Source: Gaertneriomyces semiglobifer (lineage: Eukaryota > Chytridiomycota > Chytridiomycetes > Spizellomycetales > Spizellomycetaceae). Taken from it: a stretch of 64,000 nucleotides of DNA. The stretch spans positions 496,001-560,000 of the forward strand of contig JAHLKF010000008.1 of assembly GCA_025558075.1 (NCBI GenBank), written 5' to 3'. The notes under the pieces were generated by a model. That model saw only the letters and a list, made by a program, of their open reading frames with translations. It searched no databases and was not told the origin of the DNA. The translations under genes and the position numbers were made by a program. Below, one piece after another: positions 47,286 to 58,116 of the stretch. Positions within the stretch are counted from its first letter, which is position 1; every line of letters begins with the position of its first letter.

Positions 47286-48336
47286 CGAGGGCTGGGATCG
47301 AGTTGCTTTCCACCTCCATGCATGCAGCGCGGCCCGATTAACTCGGATGAAGTCCGCCTATGCGTTCACTTCAATTTTCTCATTCAGGTTCCATTTAGGA
47401 AAAGGCGAGGCAATAGAGCAATTCTATTAGGTTAAGACCAGGTGGGGATGGGGTGTCACTTCCGAGACCAGCAAGAACGTAGATGAGGAAGGGCCACTTT
47501 TATTAGTCTCCTGAATGAGTTCTGGGAACCCAGTCCCGACCACAGCAAAACTCGCTCATTTCCGGGGGGATTTTGTTCCCTTTGTAACAATTCCCAAGAA
47601 GCAAAACGATGCAACGGTCGTTCTGGTGCGACTGTTTCCGTCGCTCCCAACCGACTTGATTTCATTTCACTTTTCCTGTGGACTGCGTGTGCGATGGATT
47701 GTCTGTGATTTCAGGAAGTCCATGCGATCCATGTGTATTCTCTCCAGATCCATGCAACAAGTTAACAGTCCATGCCACAGGAAGTAACTCCTTCTCCTGA
47801 ATGCACTGTGTCAATGGAAAACCAGAAAGTGCTTCACTCCGCGTCGCACGCGTCGGAAATATGGATTATGTAAGCGGCAATATCAAAATTGGTGACGGCC
47901 AAGTTGCAAGTGGCGTTGAGTTGCCCAAAAAGGGGGCCAACGGGGGTTTGCGTTTCATTTTACCTCGCGTGTGTTACACTGGCCGCAGTGTGCGCCACAA
48001 CAACGTTCTGACGTTCTGTTCATTTCATTTTTCATGCTCTGCAACTTTCAATTCAGCCCATTCATTAACGGTCCCTTACTGCATGTCGATCTCGATCCCA
48101 TATCCCGCATAAGGGGAAACTGCAATTACCACAGTTGAGTGGATTCATTTCAGGTCCCTAAATTTGATGGGCTCTTCTGCCGACGAGAATTAAGAGAACA
48201 TCCAAAAGAACATCCAAACCCGCCACCGGCCAGCCGCCCAAAACCATTTGCCCGCCACCAGCACTTTCAGTCATGTCCATTTCCGTGGTGTTGACTTTAA
48301 CCGACGTGATTCCCGACGTTATTCAACTTGCGAGGG

Positions 48337-48400
48337 AAGTGTCATTTCATCTGCGGAGGACGGAATGACATGAAATAACACTTGACCTGCGGAGGATGGA
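48337..48400. repeat. Interleaved inverted and direct repeats
   Basis: The arms at 48337-48350 and 48370-48383 are inverted copies with 13 of 14 bases matching. CTGCGGAGGAYGGA occurs at 48351-48364 and again at 48387-48400 as a direct repeat. The origin is unknown. Confidence 0.7.
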
Positions 48401-49895
48401 TTTTGGGTTCCCGGGCCAATTTCATAGTTTTGTTCCATTTACCGTCACCCCCATTATCATAAGCACTTGATGCATGCACTGCCATGGTCCTTTCCTCTCA
48501 TGATTGAGATGGGAGCGTTTGAATTTTAGATCTGGACCGTATCGTATGACCGTTTTTCAAAGGGCCCGAACATTTAATGCAAGTTCGACTGCATTAATGC
48601 AATCAATCAATTGAGAATCGAGTTGGAGAATGGAGTGGAGAGCCCTTCTATTGGCATTCACTTTGCTCGCGAACCAAAGTTCACAGACCAAAGTCAATGT
48701 CAGTCATGTCCGGCCACGTGACGGCAGGTTTCCCACGGGACAATCTGCGTGTGAAAGTGTCATCAAATAGTGGCAAGAAGACGCCATTGTGAATGAATGC
48801 AGCTGCATCGAGCCATCGAGCGGGTCGAACGAAGGATCTGAGTGTTAGCAATGAGTTGGATGTCTTTGTACTGTCAAACTCGCCATTTACAACACGGTTG
48901 GCTGTGTGTTTGGCCCAGACTCCAGGGGCGTTTGACCTTGTCGTCCTACTCAACGTTCCCGGTCGACTGAATCTACTGGAATGTGGACGCACAATGCAAC
49001 AACTGTAGCAAAATCGTGAGTTACTTGGATGTTGACGTAGAGCGGTTATTTAGCTGGTCTCGATGGGTTTTGGTTACACGTACCGACATTCAGTGAGGCA
49101 GCAGCGTTCTCGTAGGCTCCGTGACATTAGTTGATCGATCATCATGAATCAAAATGCTCAATTCATGAGAACGAACAAAGGATTAAGCTGTTGACCGGAC
49201 TCTCTGGGAAACGGGATGTCACCTGTGTCTGGCCTTCTTGTTACTACTAGATTGCCTGGCTGGCAGGCCCGAAAGTCGCCTAACTTATGATATCGTGAAC
49301 GTTGCTTGTTTGGGATGATGATGATCCGCAGTGAAATATGAACGGAGATACGGTAGGGTGGAGCTATTCTTGGCGGTATGTGATGCTGTATTCACGACAA
49401 GATAAGCTTTTAACAAAGAGGTATTAAACACACGCAGTTCCCATTGTTCCCCTATTCCGCCCTTTCGTTCATTCAACAGTTCAGGAAAGCAGCATCCAAT
49501 CGCAGATATCCTACCGGCCCTGCATTTAACTCCACAGGCCTGACATCCAGCGCCCTTTGCACTCCCGTGTACGACTTTCACCTACCCTTCTACCTGACAG
49601 TTGGGGTGCCTGAATAGACATCACACAGATAGCATAAATCGTAAACCGACCGTCCACACTTTTTTTTTGGGCCGATTGTAGTAGCAGTTGTTGGCGCTTG
49701 CTCCCCCTTTGAATATTTCCGTTTTCGTTGTCTGCTAGTCCGAGGACTTCGGGAAACCCGAAGCGCAAGCCTTCCGTTGTGTGGCGTTCACTGGAATATA
49801 CCCGGCGATTCAATGGCTTTCCCTGCTACACACACATAAGCTACCCCGACAACGCAAACGATTTATAGCCACTTATTAGGCCAAGGGCACAAACA

Positions 49896-52127
49896 ATGGA
49901 GGCCAGCCACGCAGACGTGGGGGTCGGCGGAGGTGGAATAGACAACGGATTCGACAATGATGTGGGTATCACTCCCAAGCCCTCGTTCTCCGCGGACGTA
50001 ACACCAACAGCAACTGTTCAATCGTTCCCTGATCATAACACCACTACGAGGACTACCGCGAATGGTGAGCAGCATCACTCTCCACTGAAAGATCTGCATC
50101 AACATCATGCTGTGACTACGGAGAATTCACTACGCTTGCGTCCGTCAACATCATCATTCTCTTCACCACCGGCAGTATTGCCATCCGACAGTGCTGGTGA
50201 CGAGCCGGCCACAGCAACATCTTTGCCGCAAGATGATGAGTACTCGTTCTGGGCACCCGTGAGGGACCAGCAAAGTACTGTACCGCCACCGCCTGCTTCT
50301 TCGTCCACTGTTCCGGCACCTACAATGTCATCAGCTCCAATGACGATATCGACATCGACAGATTCATCAGCACTGCCGGCATCGGAACGGACCCACCCTC
50401 ATTCTACCGCTCCTTATACGGTCCCACAACCGACAGCTTCCTCAATCGCCTCCTCAACCGAAGCGTCGCCGTGGTTCCGTCCTACCAACCAACTCTATCC
50501 GCTTACCTCCCTAGGACGCAATAACACCTACACCCTGCAGCTTCTCCCGCATATCGACCGAGGATTCTTCCTCGCTGACACGGATTGGACATGCTACCGA
50601 CGCAACTACTTTTCTCTCTCCGTCCGATTCACCTGTATGGATGCTGATGGAAAAACTGTGGAGATGCCTTGTTGCGTCAATGTTAATGGAGAATATCGAA
50701 CGGTGACGAGATGGTTGGTCGGTGTGCGAGCGCGATCTAGCAATGCCGGGAGAGCGGTGGATATTGTGCAACATACCGCCAAGAGAGATAAAGGACCACA
50801 GTATCCGCCGAGCATGAAGATCATTGAGGCTTCACCGTCTCAGCCGCACCAGCCAGCGTCGGATGCGAATTCGAGAACTTCTCCAGTTGGCAGTGATCAA
50901 ACTGAAACGTCGTTAGCAACACATTCTGAAGCTGCATTAAGAGCAAGTCCGGCCATTGCGGCGGATACATTCTCAGTGCATTACGATAGACTGCAGTTCA
51001 AGAGTGCAACTGCAAATAATGGGAAACGACGGGCTGCACAGCAGTATCACCTGTTGGTTGTGGAGTTGTATGCCCAGACGGGCGATGGTGTATTAGTGTG
51101 CGTGGCTGTATCTGAGAGCGCGCCTTTGGTGGTCAGAGGACGGGCGCCGGGACACTATCGAGCGATGGCCGAGCGGTACGGGAATAGTAGTACGAATGGC
51201 ACAAACCAACAAGGACAAGGGGAGGAAAGTGGGGAAAGTGGAAGTGATGTCGGGCGGGAGGATCATGGTGGTCAGACGAGCGGCGGATACGGTGGTGGTT
51301 CTCGCAATGACAATGCGATGAGAAACCGTACGCGCACATGGGACGTTGAAACTGGATCTAGCTCTGGCGGTCCTTCTCCGACTCTGCTGCCTACACAGCA
51401 GCCACCACCTTTGCCGCAACCGCATGCGCAACGTGCAATCTCGGTTGCTCCACCACAATCAGTTCGTGTTCTTCCACCTCCTTTTCCGACACATGCCCAG
51501 CCGTACCTCCAGCCACCGCCACAGCCGTCGCCAATATTTCCATATCATCACACTGAGCCGCCGCAGCAACAACAGCATTACGCGCACACACAGTATCCCC
51601 CACCGCAGCCGCCGTACCAGCACCAGCACCAACATCAGCAAACCCAAAGACTACCTCACATGCCATACCCAGCTTATCCCAAGCCGGTTGACCATGACAC
51701 CTCTAATAACAACCCGCTGACACCACAGCTGCTACCGCACTTACAGCAACCGCAACGGGGCCGCCCGCAGCAAAGCTTTCCTTCGCCACTGGTTTCCTTC
51801 CAACAGTCACCGTACCAACAACATCCGCATCTGCCACAGCATTCCATGTACCAATCAAACATGCCTCCCTTACCGTCGCTACCGTTACCACCACTACATC
51901 AAGATCTTGGACCGGCGTATTACGGTTTCCCCTACGGTGGCAACCACATGGACTCCATGAGCCATTTCAACGGTGGTCATCATAGTAATGGAAGGTCCGC
52001 GATGTCCATGATGCCAACGGTGCCGACCATGTCAGATCCTGTGAGTGACGGGGCACTGGCACCTATTGTTGGGCCAACATCGTATTTTCCCGAAGGGAGC
52101 GAGATGGCGAAGGCAGAGGGGCGCTAG
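49896..52127 (+). CDS. NDT80/PhoG-family transcription factor (Vib-1-like)
   Basis: This is a single exon of 743 residues. The Ndt80/PhoG DNA-binding domain is at about 203-425: YTLQLLPHIDRGFFLADTDW, YRRNYFSLSVRF, RAVDIVQHTAKRDKGPQYPP and, in its C-terminal half, DRLQFKSATANNGKRRAAQQ then SAPLVVRGRAPGHY. These blocks are near-invariant in the family, including the basic KSATANNGKRRAAQQ loop. About 60 residues of disordered Ser/Thr/Pro sequence are inserted in the middle. The remaining half is rich in Pro, Gln and His, typical of an activation domain. Relatives control meiosis (Ndt80), and sporulation, nutrient response or cell death (Vib-1, XprG). Which role applies here cannot be told. Confidence 0.94.
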   Translation: MEASHADVGVGGGGIDNGFDNDVGITPKPSFSADVTPTATVQSFPDHNTTTRTTANGEQHHSPLKDLHQHHAVTTENSLRLRPSTSSFSSPPAVLPSDSAGDEPATATSLPQDDEYSFWAPVRDQQSTVPPPPASSSTVPAPTMSSAPMTISTSTDSSALPASERTHPHSTAPYTVPQPTASSIASSTEASPWFRPTNQLYPLTSLGRNNTYTLQLLPHIDRGFFLADTDWTCYRRNYFSLSVRFTCMDADGKTVEMPCCVNVNGEYRTVTRWLVGVRARSSNAGRAVDIVQHTAKRDKGPQYPPSMKIIEASPSQPHQPASDANSRTSPVGSDQTETSLATHSEAALRASPAIAADTFSVHYDRLQFKSATANNGKRRAAQQYHLLVVELYAQTGDGVLVCVAVSESAPLVVRGRAPGHYRAMAERYGNSSTNGTNQQGQGEESGESGSDVGREDHGGQTSGGYGGGSRNDNAMRNRTRTWDVETGSSSGGPSPTLLPTQQPPPLPQPHAQRAISVAPPQSVRVLPPPFPTHAQPYLQPPPQPSPIFPYHHTEPPQQQQHYAHTQYPPPQPPYQHQHQHQQTQRLPHMPYPAYPKPVDHDTSNNNPLTPQLLPHLQQPQRGRPQQSFPSPLVSFQQSPYQQHPHLPQHSMYQSNMPPLPSLPLPPLHQDLGPAYYGFPYGGNHMDSMSHFNGGHHSNGRSAMSMMPTVPTMSDPVSDGALAPIVGPTSYFPEGSEMAKAEGR

Positions 52128-53149
52128 AGAGTGGGCAATGGAGTTAGTACGAGTGTGAAATACACTGGCTGTAGTGCGAAGAAGTGGACCAGGGTTTTTG
52201 TATATAAAGACTTTTACTAAGAAACATATCTGGACAGATGGGACTGGCCTTTACTGCTCACTAAAACTAGCTGAACAGCCGCATTCGTTAAGACCGCGCA
52301 CATTGAATATTACGACTTTTACAACCACTTTCTTCTTAAATGAAAAGATATATTGAAGCGCATAGGTCATCAAAACGAGCGTCAAGTTTCTGTAGGACAT
52401 TTGGAGAATTGTTTTTCGCGCGGCAGAGAATGTGCCACCATCATCAGCCCACTACCAATCCGCTTTCCGAACCCACTTTCGGCCTCGCCCGTTCGGCCAT
52501 CTGCTACTTAACCATCATTTCATTCGGTGTTCCATTTTGCGACAATGTTTATAAGTTCCTCGCACGCGACTTATAATAGCCACAAGCCCTACCCCCAGCG
52601 CGTGGCCTCCCGCCCCCGCAGCGGTTTGGAGGCGCGGCGACTTCCGCCAGCTACGAACTTTTTGGAGGCACCACCAGTTGGGAGCACTCGTTTGTCCACG
52701 CTAAGAACGCAAGGGGAGGAGGAGGAAGAAAAAGGTTCACCCGCACAGACCCGTATTTCTCGTCTACTGATATCTCTTCAACCACCGTTGACGGTGGGTG
52801 GAAAGCAGAGGGCGTTTTTCTTTGGGTAAGGCCACTGCGACTGTAGCCGAACATGCTTTACTGGTCCTGACAGTTGTGTACTCACTTTGTGGCTTTTGCT
52901 TAGGCTCACTGCACTGTTGAATTTACTTGTCAACCTATCGTTTTCCTTCTGAGCCACCTCGTCACGGTGGTCATTTGAGAGAGAAAAAAGAGAGAAAGAA
53001 AGACAGGAGAGAAAACTTCATAGCTAGACTGAACCTCATACCGCTTCCTGGAAACGCAGTTCTGAGCACAAGAACATAGAGGACTTAGAGAGAGAGAGAT
53101 TATCGCAACAAGCATCATCCGGCCCGGTGAATGGGGATGAGAAACTTGC
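52128..53149. promoter_or_regulatory. Intergenic, RhoGAP upstream region
   Basis: This 1.02-kb spacer contains a purine-only stretch near 52977-53015 and a (GA)n run at about 53087-53099, just upstream of the RhoGAP start. No gene was supported. Confidence 0.45.
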
Positions 53150-56100
53150 ATGGGCAAAGCAGATATTACAGAAAACCACATGGCGGGCGGCACGGAGCGG
53201 GGAGATAGAGACAGCGGCGGTGGTCGAGACAGGGAGAGAGATAGAGACCGAAGCAATGGCGACCGTTCCGTACGACCCAATTCCCCAGACGTGCCTGGGT
53301 TGGAAGTCCTTTTGCAGAATGTGATCGCAGAACGCAACGCGCTCCGTCTTCAGAATGATCAACTATGGAAAATTATTGAGAAACAGCGCGTAATTATTGG
53401 ACAATTGCAGGTTCAGGTGCAGGGAGGTATTACTACTCATGGTGTTGCTGCTGGCGGGGACGCCCCTTTACCTCCTGGCATGCTGGGCTCTGACGGGCTT
53501 TATAACGCGGAAGGGACGGCAGCCCTCACGGGTATCGGCAGCTCGGGACATATTCCGGTGCCACCAGCGGGCCAGCAGCAAGGGAGCGGCCCTTCGCCAC
53601 GAAAAGGATCGGCGGGACATCGGGAAAGATCAGTGTCGGAGCGACCCGTTTCATCACATCATGAGCAGGATTCACCTCGCAAGCGGACTGTATCGGAAGG
53701 ACGAGATAGTGGCATTAATGCACGTCGACGATCTCAGTCCGACCGAGAAGCTATCAACCTCCCATCCATAACGATTCAAGCTCCGTCAACACGTAAGCTC
53801 GCACCGGGATCCGCAGGCTCGTCTGGGCGACAACGTAGCGGATCAGTCAGTAGCCAGAAAGGTGCTCCGTCCTCTTTGCCACCAGTGCCGGGCGCGACGA
53901 ACGCAGGTTTATTGCAGCGAAAGACATCTGGTGGTTCCATGATCGGATCCGGCTCGAACGTTGGCGTTTATGAACTGCCGTTGGAGGAACGCTCATCTTC
54001 GCAATCAACAGTACTGAGCAGCTCCTTAACTTCAGAACCTGGTTCGATGGCCCTAGGCGATGCTCAGTCGACTTCGGCACGTGATAGACCTCGACCTAGT
54101 GGCAGTGCACGTGCCGAGCGTCGAAGCAAAGTTCAGAACTTTGGCGAAATTGAAGAGAGTGCACATGAAAATGGCGACACAGATACCAATCATTTAATTG
54201 TTGCGAAGAGCGGGGATGGACGTAGACGAAGACCAGTGAGCGGCCGAGGCGGTTCGCCAGAGAAAGTCCAGAATGGGAAAGAACTTACAACCCAACGTTC
54301 ATCGCCAAAACTCGCTCCGCATCAACCGCCGCACCCGCAACAACATCACCAACCGACCGAAACCCAAACCTCCACGCAGGATGCGTCTGAAGATGCAAGT
54401 GCGCCTGTAGCAGATTACACCGCTTATGTCTTGTCGCGCAAAGATTCCTTAGATACTACAAAGCAACGAGTACAGCCGCAACCGCCGCAACCACCCCGAG
54501 TTCGTGTGCTTCAACGAGAAACAAAACCACATAGTACGTCACAAACACCTGGGCCAGCACCATCACCATCATCACCGACTCCACCACAATCCCAGCCATC
54601 ACCGGGCGTATCCACCTTATCCAGTTCTCCCGAGCAAACTCACCCTGTGGACAACTCTTCGGAAGACTCCACGAGGCGTTTCGACACCACTTCCAAATAC
54701 CTTGGCTCTAATATGTCGATATCACTCGGCGTATCTGCCTCCGTGATGGATCTCAACAGTGACACCAGTAGTTCCACTTCCGCGAAAAGAGCAGCCAAAG
54801 AAAATGCTCTCAAAGCGGGGCTCAAGTACGCAGATCAAGTAAATGTATCCGTGGTCGGATCGCAGATCAAGCTAAATGATAAGGGACGGGAAGTGATCAG
54901 TTTCTTGATATCTGTGCGCGAGGCGCGGGGAAGTCAACCTGCAGGAACAGGTCGAACAGCTGACACCGCTGATGTCAATGAGATGTGGAGGATTGAAAAG
55001 GTCTATTCTGACTTTCTCTCGCTTGACACCAAGCTGAAAAATACCCTCCCGAAGAGCGTTACCTCAAAGATCGGGAAGCTACCGGACAAATCTTTGTTCA
55101 CAACTCATAGTCCGTCGAAATCGGATCAACGCAAAGTCGCGCTCGAGCTTTATTTGCAGAACGTTAAAACTCTCTGTCGTGATTCAGGATATGTCATGCA
55201 ATTCCTCTGCACTGATATTGTGGAAACCGATGCCGAATCACGCAAGGACAAGAGGAGCGATGTTGTGAAGGAGGGCTATTTATTCAAGAAGGGCAAAAAT
55301 TTTGGTGCTTGGAAGTCGAGATACTTTACGTTGTCCCGAAAGAGCGGCATGCCGACGCTCGATTACTTCGAGTCTCAGAAGGACCGGTCATTACTTGGGA
55401 CTATACGTTTGAAGTACGTATTTGTTTCCAAACAGGAGGTCAACTCGCGGGATGATACGGACGGGGATTACCGTCATGCGTTCTGTTTGACCGAGTATAA
55501 GAAGAGCTGTTTTATGGATCTACGTGAGAATGGAAAAGACATCTTCACGGAAAACAAGGTAGTGTCACGGCACATTCTATGTGCGGAGAATGATCACGAG
55601 AGGGACGAATGGGTGGAATGCCTTGCCAAAGAGATAAACTCCATTCGGCCGATAGGAAGCGCCAACACGACTGAGAGCACGACGCAGGGAGCCATTGCTG
55701 AGAATGTTGTGGTTGTGAGTAAAGATGAAGGGAGAACGGATGATGTCTCATTACGCAGCGCGACCGTTACCTTTGATACGCCTGCGGACCTAGCGCCTCC
55801 ACAAACGCCAGTCGATGAAAGTGATACCGGACAGCCGGAGCCCCCGCAGAGAACCGCGTCAATAGCGGCGACCACTAATGTGGCTGGAGGGCAGCCCGTA
55901 CCTAGCTCGCCCACAACGGCAATGGGTGGCATGAGTTCTCCAGGGATGCTCTCGTCTTCTCCCACGTCAAAGTCATCGTCTGCTCTTAGTGGGCGTCGGG
56001 CATTTATAGACGACAACGAACGTATCCTATCCCAACCTGAACCGCCGGCTCTGGTCACTGCTTCTCGCACGCCTACACAAACTCCCGGTTCTGCTGATAA

Positions 56101-57574
56101 ACCCTCTGATAAAGCCGACAAGACGAATAAGAAGAGCAAAAGGATGACAACGTTCAACTGGGGCAAGAAAGCACATGCTCCCGCCCCAGCGCGAGACCCA
56201 TCACGGCGTATTTTCGGTGTCCCGCTGGAAGTTGCAGTGGCTAACTCGCGTGTTAGTGAACTGCCACTGCCGAGCGTGGTATATCGCTGTATCGAGTACC
56301 TCGATGCTAAGAAGGCGAACGAGGAAGAAGGAATCTATCGGCTCTCTGGGTCCAGTAGTGTCATTCAAGGTCTTAAAGCCGGTTTTGACTCAGAAGGCGA
56401 TGTGGATTTGGTAGGAAGCGGAGAATATTACGATGTTCACGCAGTAGCTGGGCTATTGAAACTGTACCTTCGAGAGCTTCCGAGTCCGATCTTGACCAAA
56501 GATCTCCAGCGCTCATTTTTACATGTGATGGATTTGCCGGACCGGACGGATCGCGTCACTGAGCTTTCTCGTCTGTGCTCCTTGCTACCTCTTTGCAATT
56601 ACCTGCTGTTGAAGACGCTTATTGCACACCTGGTTAGGGTAGTTCGACGATGTGATATCAACAAGATGACGGTACGGAATGTAGGCATCGTGTTCAGTCC
56701 TACGGTTGGTGTTCCTGCAGGAGTCTTTGGCTTGATGATGAGCGAATTCTGGGGTGTCTTTTGGTGGGATGGCCGCGAGGAGACTCGAGCCGGCGCTATT
56801 GAGGATGCACAGCCCGGAAAGGTGGATCCGGCAAATGCCGCGCCGAATACTTCCGAGGAAGAAGCTGAAGATGAAGAGCAAAGCGAGGAAGAGGATGAAG
56901 GAATGGAAGCAGAGGTTACAGGCCAGGAAGGGCAGCCAACGAGTCCGCCGCAAGCAAGCCATACCAACAACAACACCTCAACAGGCGACCTTCCTCAACC
57001 TGTTCGCAGAGAGAAACCTAATTCCGCCAAAAGACGCGCACGGCAGACAGCTGGCATGGGGTTGCGCTTGGATTTCGACAGCCACGAGATGAATGGTGGC
57101 ATGCCATTTGCAGGAGGCAGTGCACCTGGGACTCCTGCCGACGACCCGCTTGGATGGGGACTTGTCGGCATGAGTTTAGCTGGAGAAATGTCCAACGCTC
57201 CTACAACTCAACCGCAGCAGCTGCAGAACACGGCAGGGTCACGGCCAGTTTCTGGGAAGCGGGCACGAACGGACTCTGACGAACATTTGAATGGAACTTC
57301 TCGTGAGCCAGCGACCAATCGTGTCGTCGATCGTGTAGGATTCGATGTCCCGTCCGTTAGTAATGACGAGATGGAAATGGATGTTCCGCTCGCACTACAC
57401 CCTGCTGATGATGATGATGAAGTTGTCGTTGTTGAGTCGGAAGGAGAATTGGAAAGTGATGAGGAAGTGGAAAGAGTTGTCATGGACGCGACTGATGACG
57501 AGCCCGCTCCGAACGGGAAAGCGCGGGTATATGATGCATGGGATAGCGACGGGGGCAGCTTGAGTCCGCGGTGA
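53150..57574 (+). CDS. PX-PH-RhoGAP protein, Bem3-like
   Basis: This is one uninterrupted frame of 1474 residues. The order is: a short coiled coil (about 48-85, LEVLLQNVIAERNALRLQND), a long Ser/Pro/Gln disordered region, a PX domain at about 560-692 (EMWRIEKVYSDFLSLDTKLK), a PH domain at about 703-830 (VKEGYLFKKGKNFGAWKSRYF), then RhoGAP at about 1020-1220. In the GAP domain, EEEGIYRLSGSSSVI supplies the arginine finger (Arg about 1063), and LKLYLRELPSPILT and NKMTVRNVGIVFSPT are conserved. Bem3 in yeast inactivates Cdc42 at sites of polarised growth; PX and PH domains recruit it to phosphoinositides. The C-terminal 250 residues are acidic and not typical of Bem3. The absence of introns in 4.4 kb contrasts with the neighbours. 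Confidence 0.92.
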   Translation: MGKADITENHMAGGTERGDRDSGGGRDRERDRDRSNGDRSVRPNSPDVPGLEVLLQNVIAERNALRLQNDQLWKIIEKQRVIIGQLQVQVQGGITTHGVAAGGDAPLPPGMLGSDGLYNAEGTAALTGIGSSGHIPVPPAGQQQGSGPSPRKGSAGHRERSVSERPVSSHHEQDSPRKRTVSEGRDSGINARRRSQSDREAINLPSITIQAPSTRKLAPGSAGSSGRQRSGSVSSQKGAPSSLPPVPGATNAGLLQRKTSGGSMIGSGSNVGVYELPLEERSSSQSTVLSSSLTSEPGSMALGDAQSTSARDRPRPSGSARAERRSKVQNFGEIEESAHENGDTDTNHLIVAKSGDGRRRRPVSGRGGSPEKVQNGKELTTQRSSPKLAPHQPPHPQQHHQPTETQTSTQDASEDASAPVADYTAYVLSRKDSLDTTKQRVQPQPPQPPRVRVLQRETKPHSTSQTPGPAPSPSSPTPPQSQPSPGVSTLSSSPEQTHPVDNSSEDSTRRFDTTSKYLGSNMSISLGVSASVMDLNSDTSSSTSAKRAAKENALKAGLKYADQVNVSVVGSQIKLNDKGREVISFLISVREARGSQPAGTGRTADTADVNEMWRIEKVYSDFLSLDTKLKNTLPKSVTSKIGKLPDKSLFTTHSPSKSDQRKVALELYLQNVKTLCRDSGYVMQFLCTDIVETDAESRKDKRSDVVKEGYLFKKGKNFGAWKSRYFTLSRKSGMPTLDYFESQKDRSLLGTIRLKYVFVSKQEVNSRDDTDGDYRHAFCLTEYKKSCFMDLRENGKDIFTENKVVSRHILCAENDHERDEWVECLAKEINSIRPIGSANTTESTTQGAIAENVVVVSKDEGRTDDVSLRSATVTFDTPADLAPPQTPVDESDTGQPEPPQRTASIAATTNVAGGQPVPSSPTTAMGGMSSPGMLSSSPTSKSSSALSGRRAFIDDNERILSQPEPPALVTASRTPTQTPGSADKPSDKADKTNKKSKRMTTFNWGKKAHAPAPARDPSRRIFGVPLEVAVANSRVSELPLPSVVYRCIEYLDAKKANEEEGIYRLSGSSSVIQGLKAGFDSEGDVDLVGSGEYYDVHAVAGLLKLYLRELPSPILTKDLQRSFLHVMDLPDRTDRVTELSRLCSLLPLCNYLLLKTLIAHLVRVVRRCDINKMTVRNVGIVFSPTVGVPAGVFGLMMSEFWGVFWWDGREETRAGAIEDAQPGKVDPANAAPNTSEEEAEDEEQSEEEDEGMEAEVTGQEGQPTSPPQASHTNNNTSTGDLPQPVRREKPNSAKRRARQTAGMGLRLDFDSHEMNGGMPFAGGSAPGTPADDPLGWGLVGMSLAGEMSNAPTTQPQQLQNTAGSRPVSGKRARTDSDEHLNGTSREPATNRVVDRVGFDVPSVSNDEMEMDVPLALHPADDDDEVVVVESEGELESDEEVERVVMDATDDEPAPNGKARVYDAWDSDGGSLSPR

Positions 57575-58116
57575 CGGAGCCTGCTGCCCGCTCACACTTC
57601 ATGTTAGTTTATTTTGGATGGACACTTTAGGCTGGGCGTCGGCATATAGCATGGGATAGTAGTGCCTACTTGGTGTCGATTTCTTTTTGGTGGTAGTACA
57701 TGTAACTGTAGCTTTTTGTTTGTACCTTGGATCGTATTGTCTCTCAAAGAAAGAAGAACAAGTTTTGTCTGCCTCTTAAAGAAGTCGACTTCAACTCGCT
57801 TTCACATCTATGAACCATACACAAATTGCCAAACGACATCTATCATAAATTCGCAAATGGACGTGGTGGTAAGGAGATCTTTAGGCCTCGGAGGCGGCCA
57901 AAGGTAGGATCATGGCTGGGACCGAGTCGGAGGCCTGGTAGACATCTTACTTGGGGCTGATGTTCTCCGCGATGGGCATCTGCAGTTCCACTCCAGTGCC
58001 GCCCGTCTGCAAACCCGTCCATGAGCGGGCTATTCGCGTGCCGGTTTGAAGATCAACTCGTAACGAAGGAAGCTTGGTGGATTGTCCAACGTTCAGTTCA
58101 GGCTCGTACATCATAG
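57575..58116. other. Intergenic spacer
   Basis: These 542 bp lie between two plus-strand genes. No feature was recognised. Confidence 0.5.

Larger units (their letters stand above)
47098..49895. other. 2.8-kb gene-free interval
   Basis: This is the longest gene-free stretch of the window, between the divergent secreted-protein and NDT80-family genes. It contains the CAA-rich leader and TATA of the former, an inverted/direct repeat unit at 48337-48400, the palindrome TGCATTAATGCA at 48590-48601, and a CACGTGAC at about 48715-48722. Open frames are short and without protein character. Confidence 0.5.

Noticed and set aside
47112..47435. Cys/Gly-rich plus-strand frame
   Set aside because: It is the complement of the CAA-repeat leader of the minus-strand gene, so its composition is an artefact.
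51093..51666. Several open frames inside the NDT80-family gene on the opposite strand and other frames
   Set aside because: They are shadows of the Pro/Gln/His-rich coding sequence.
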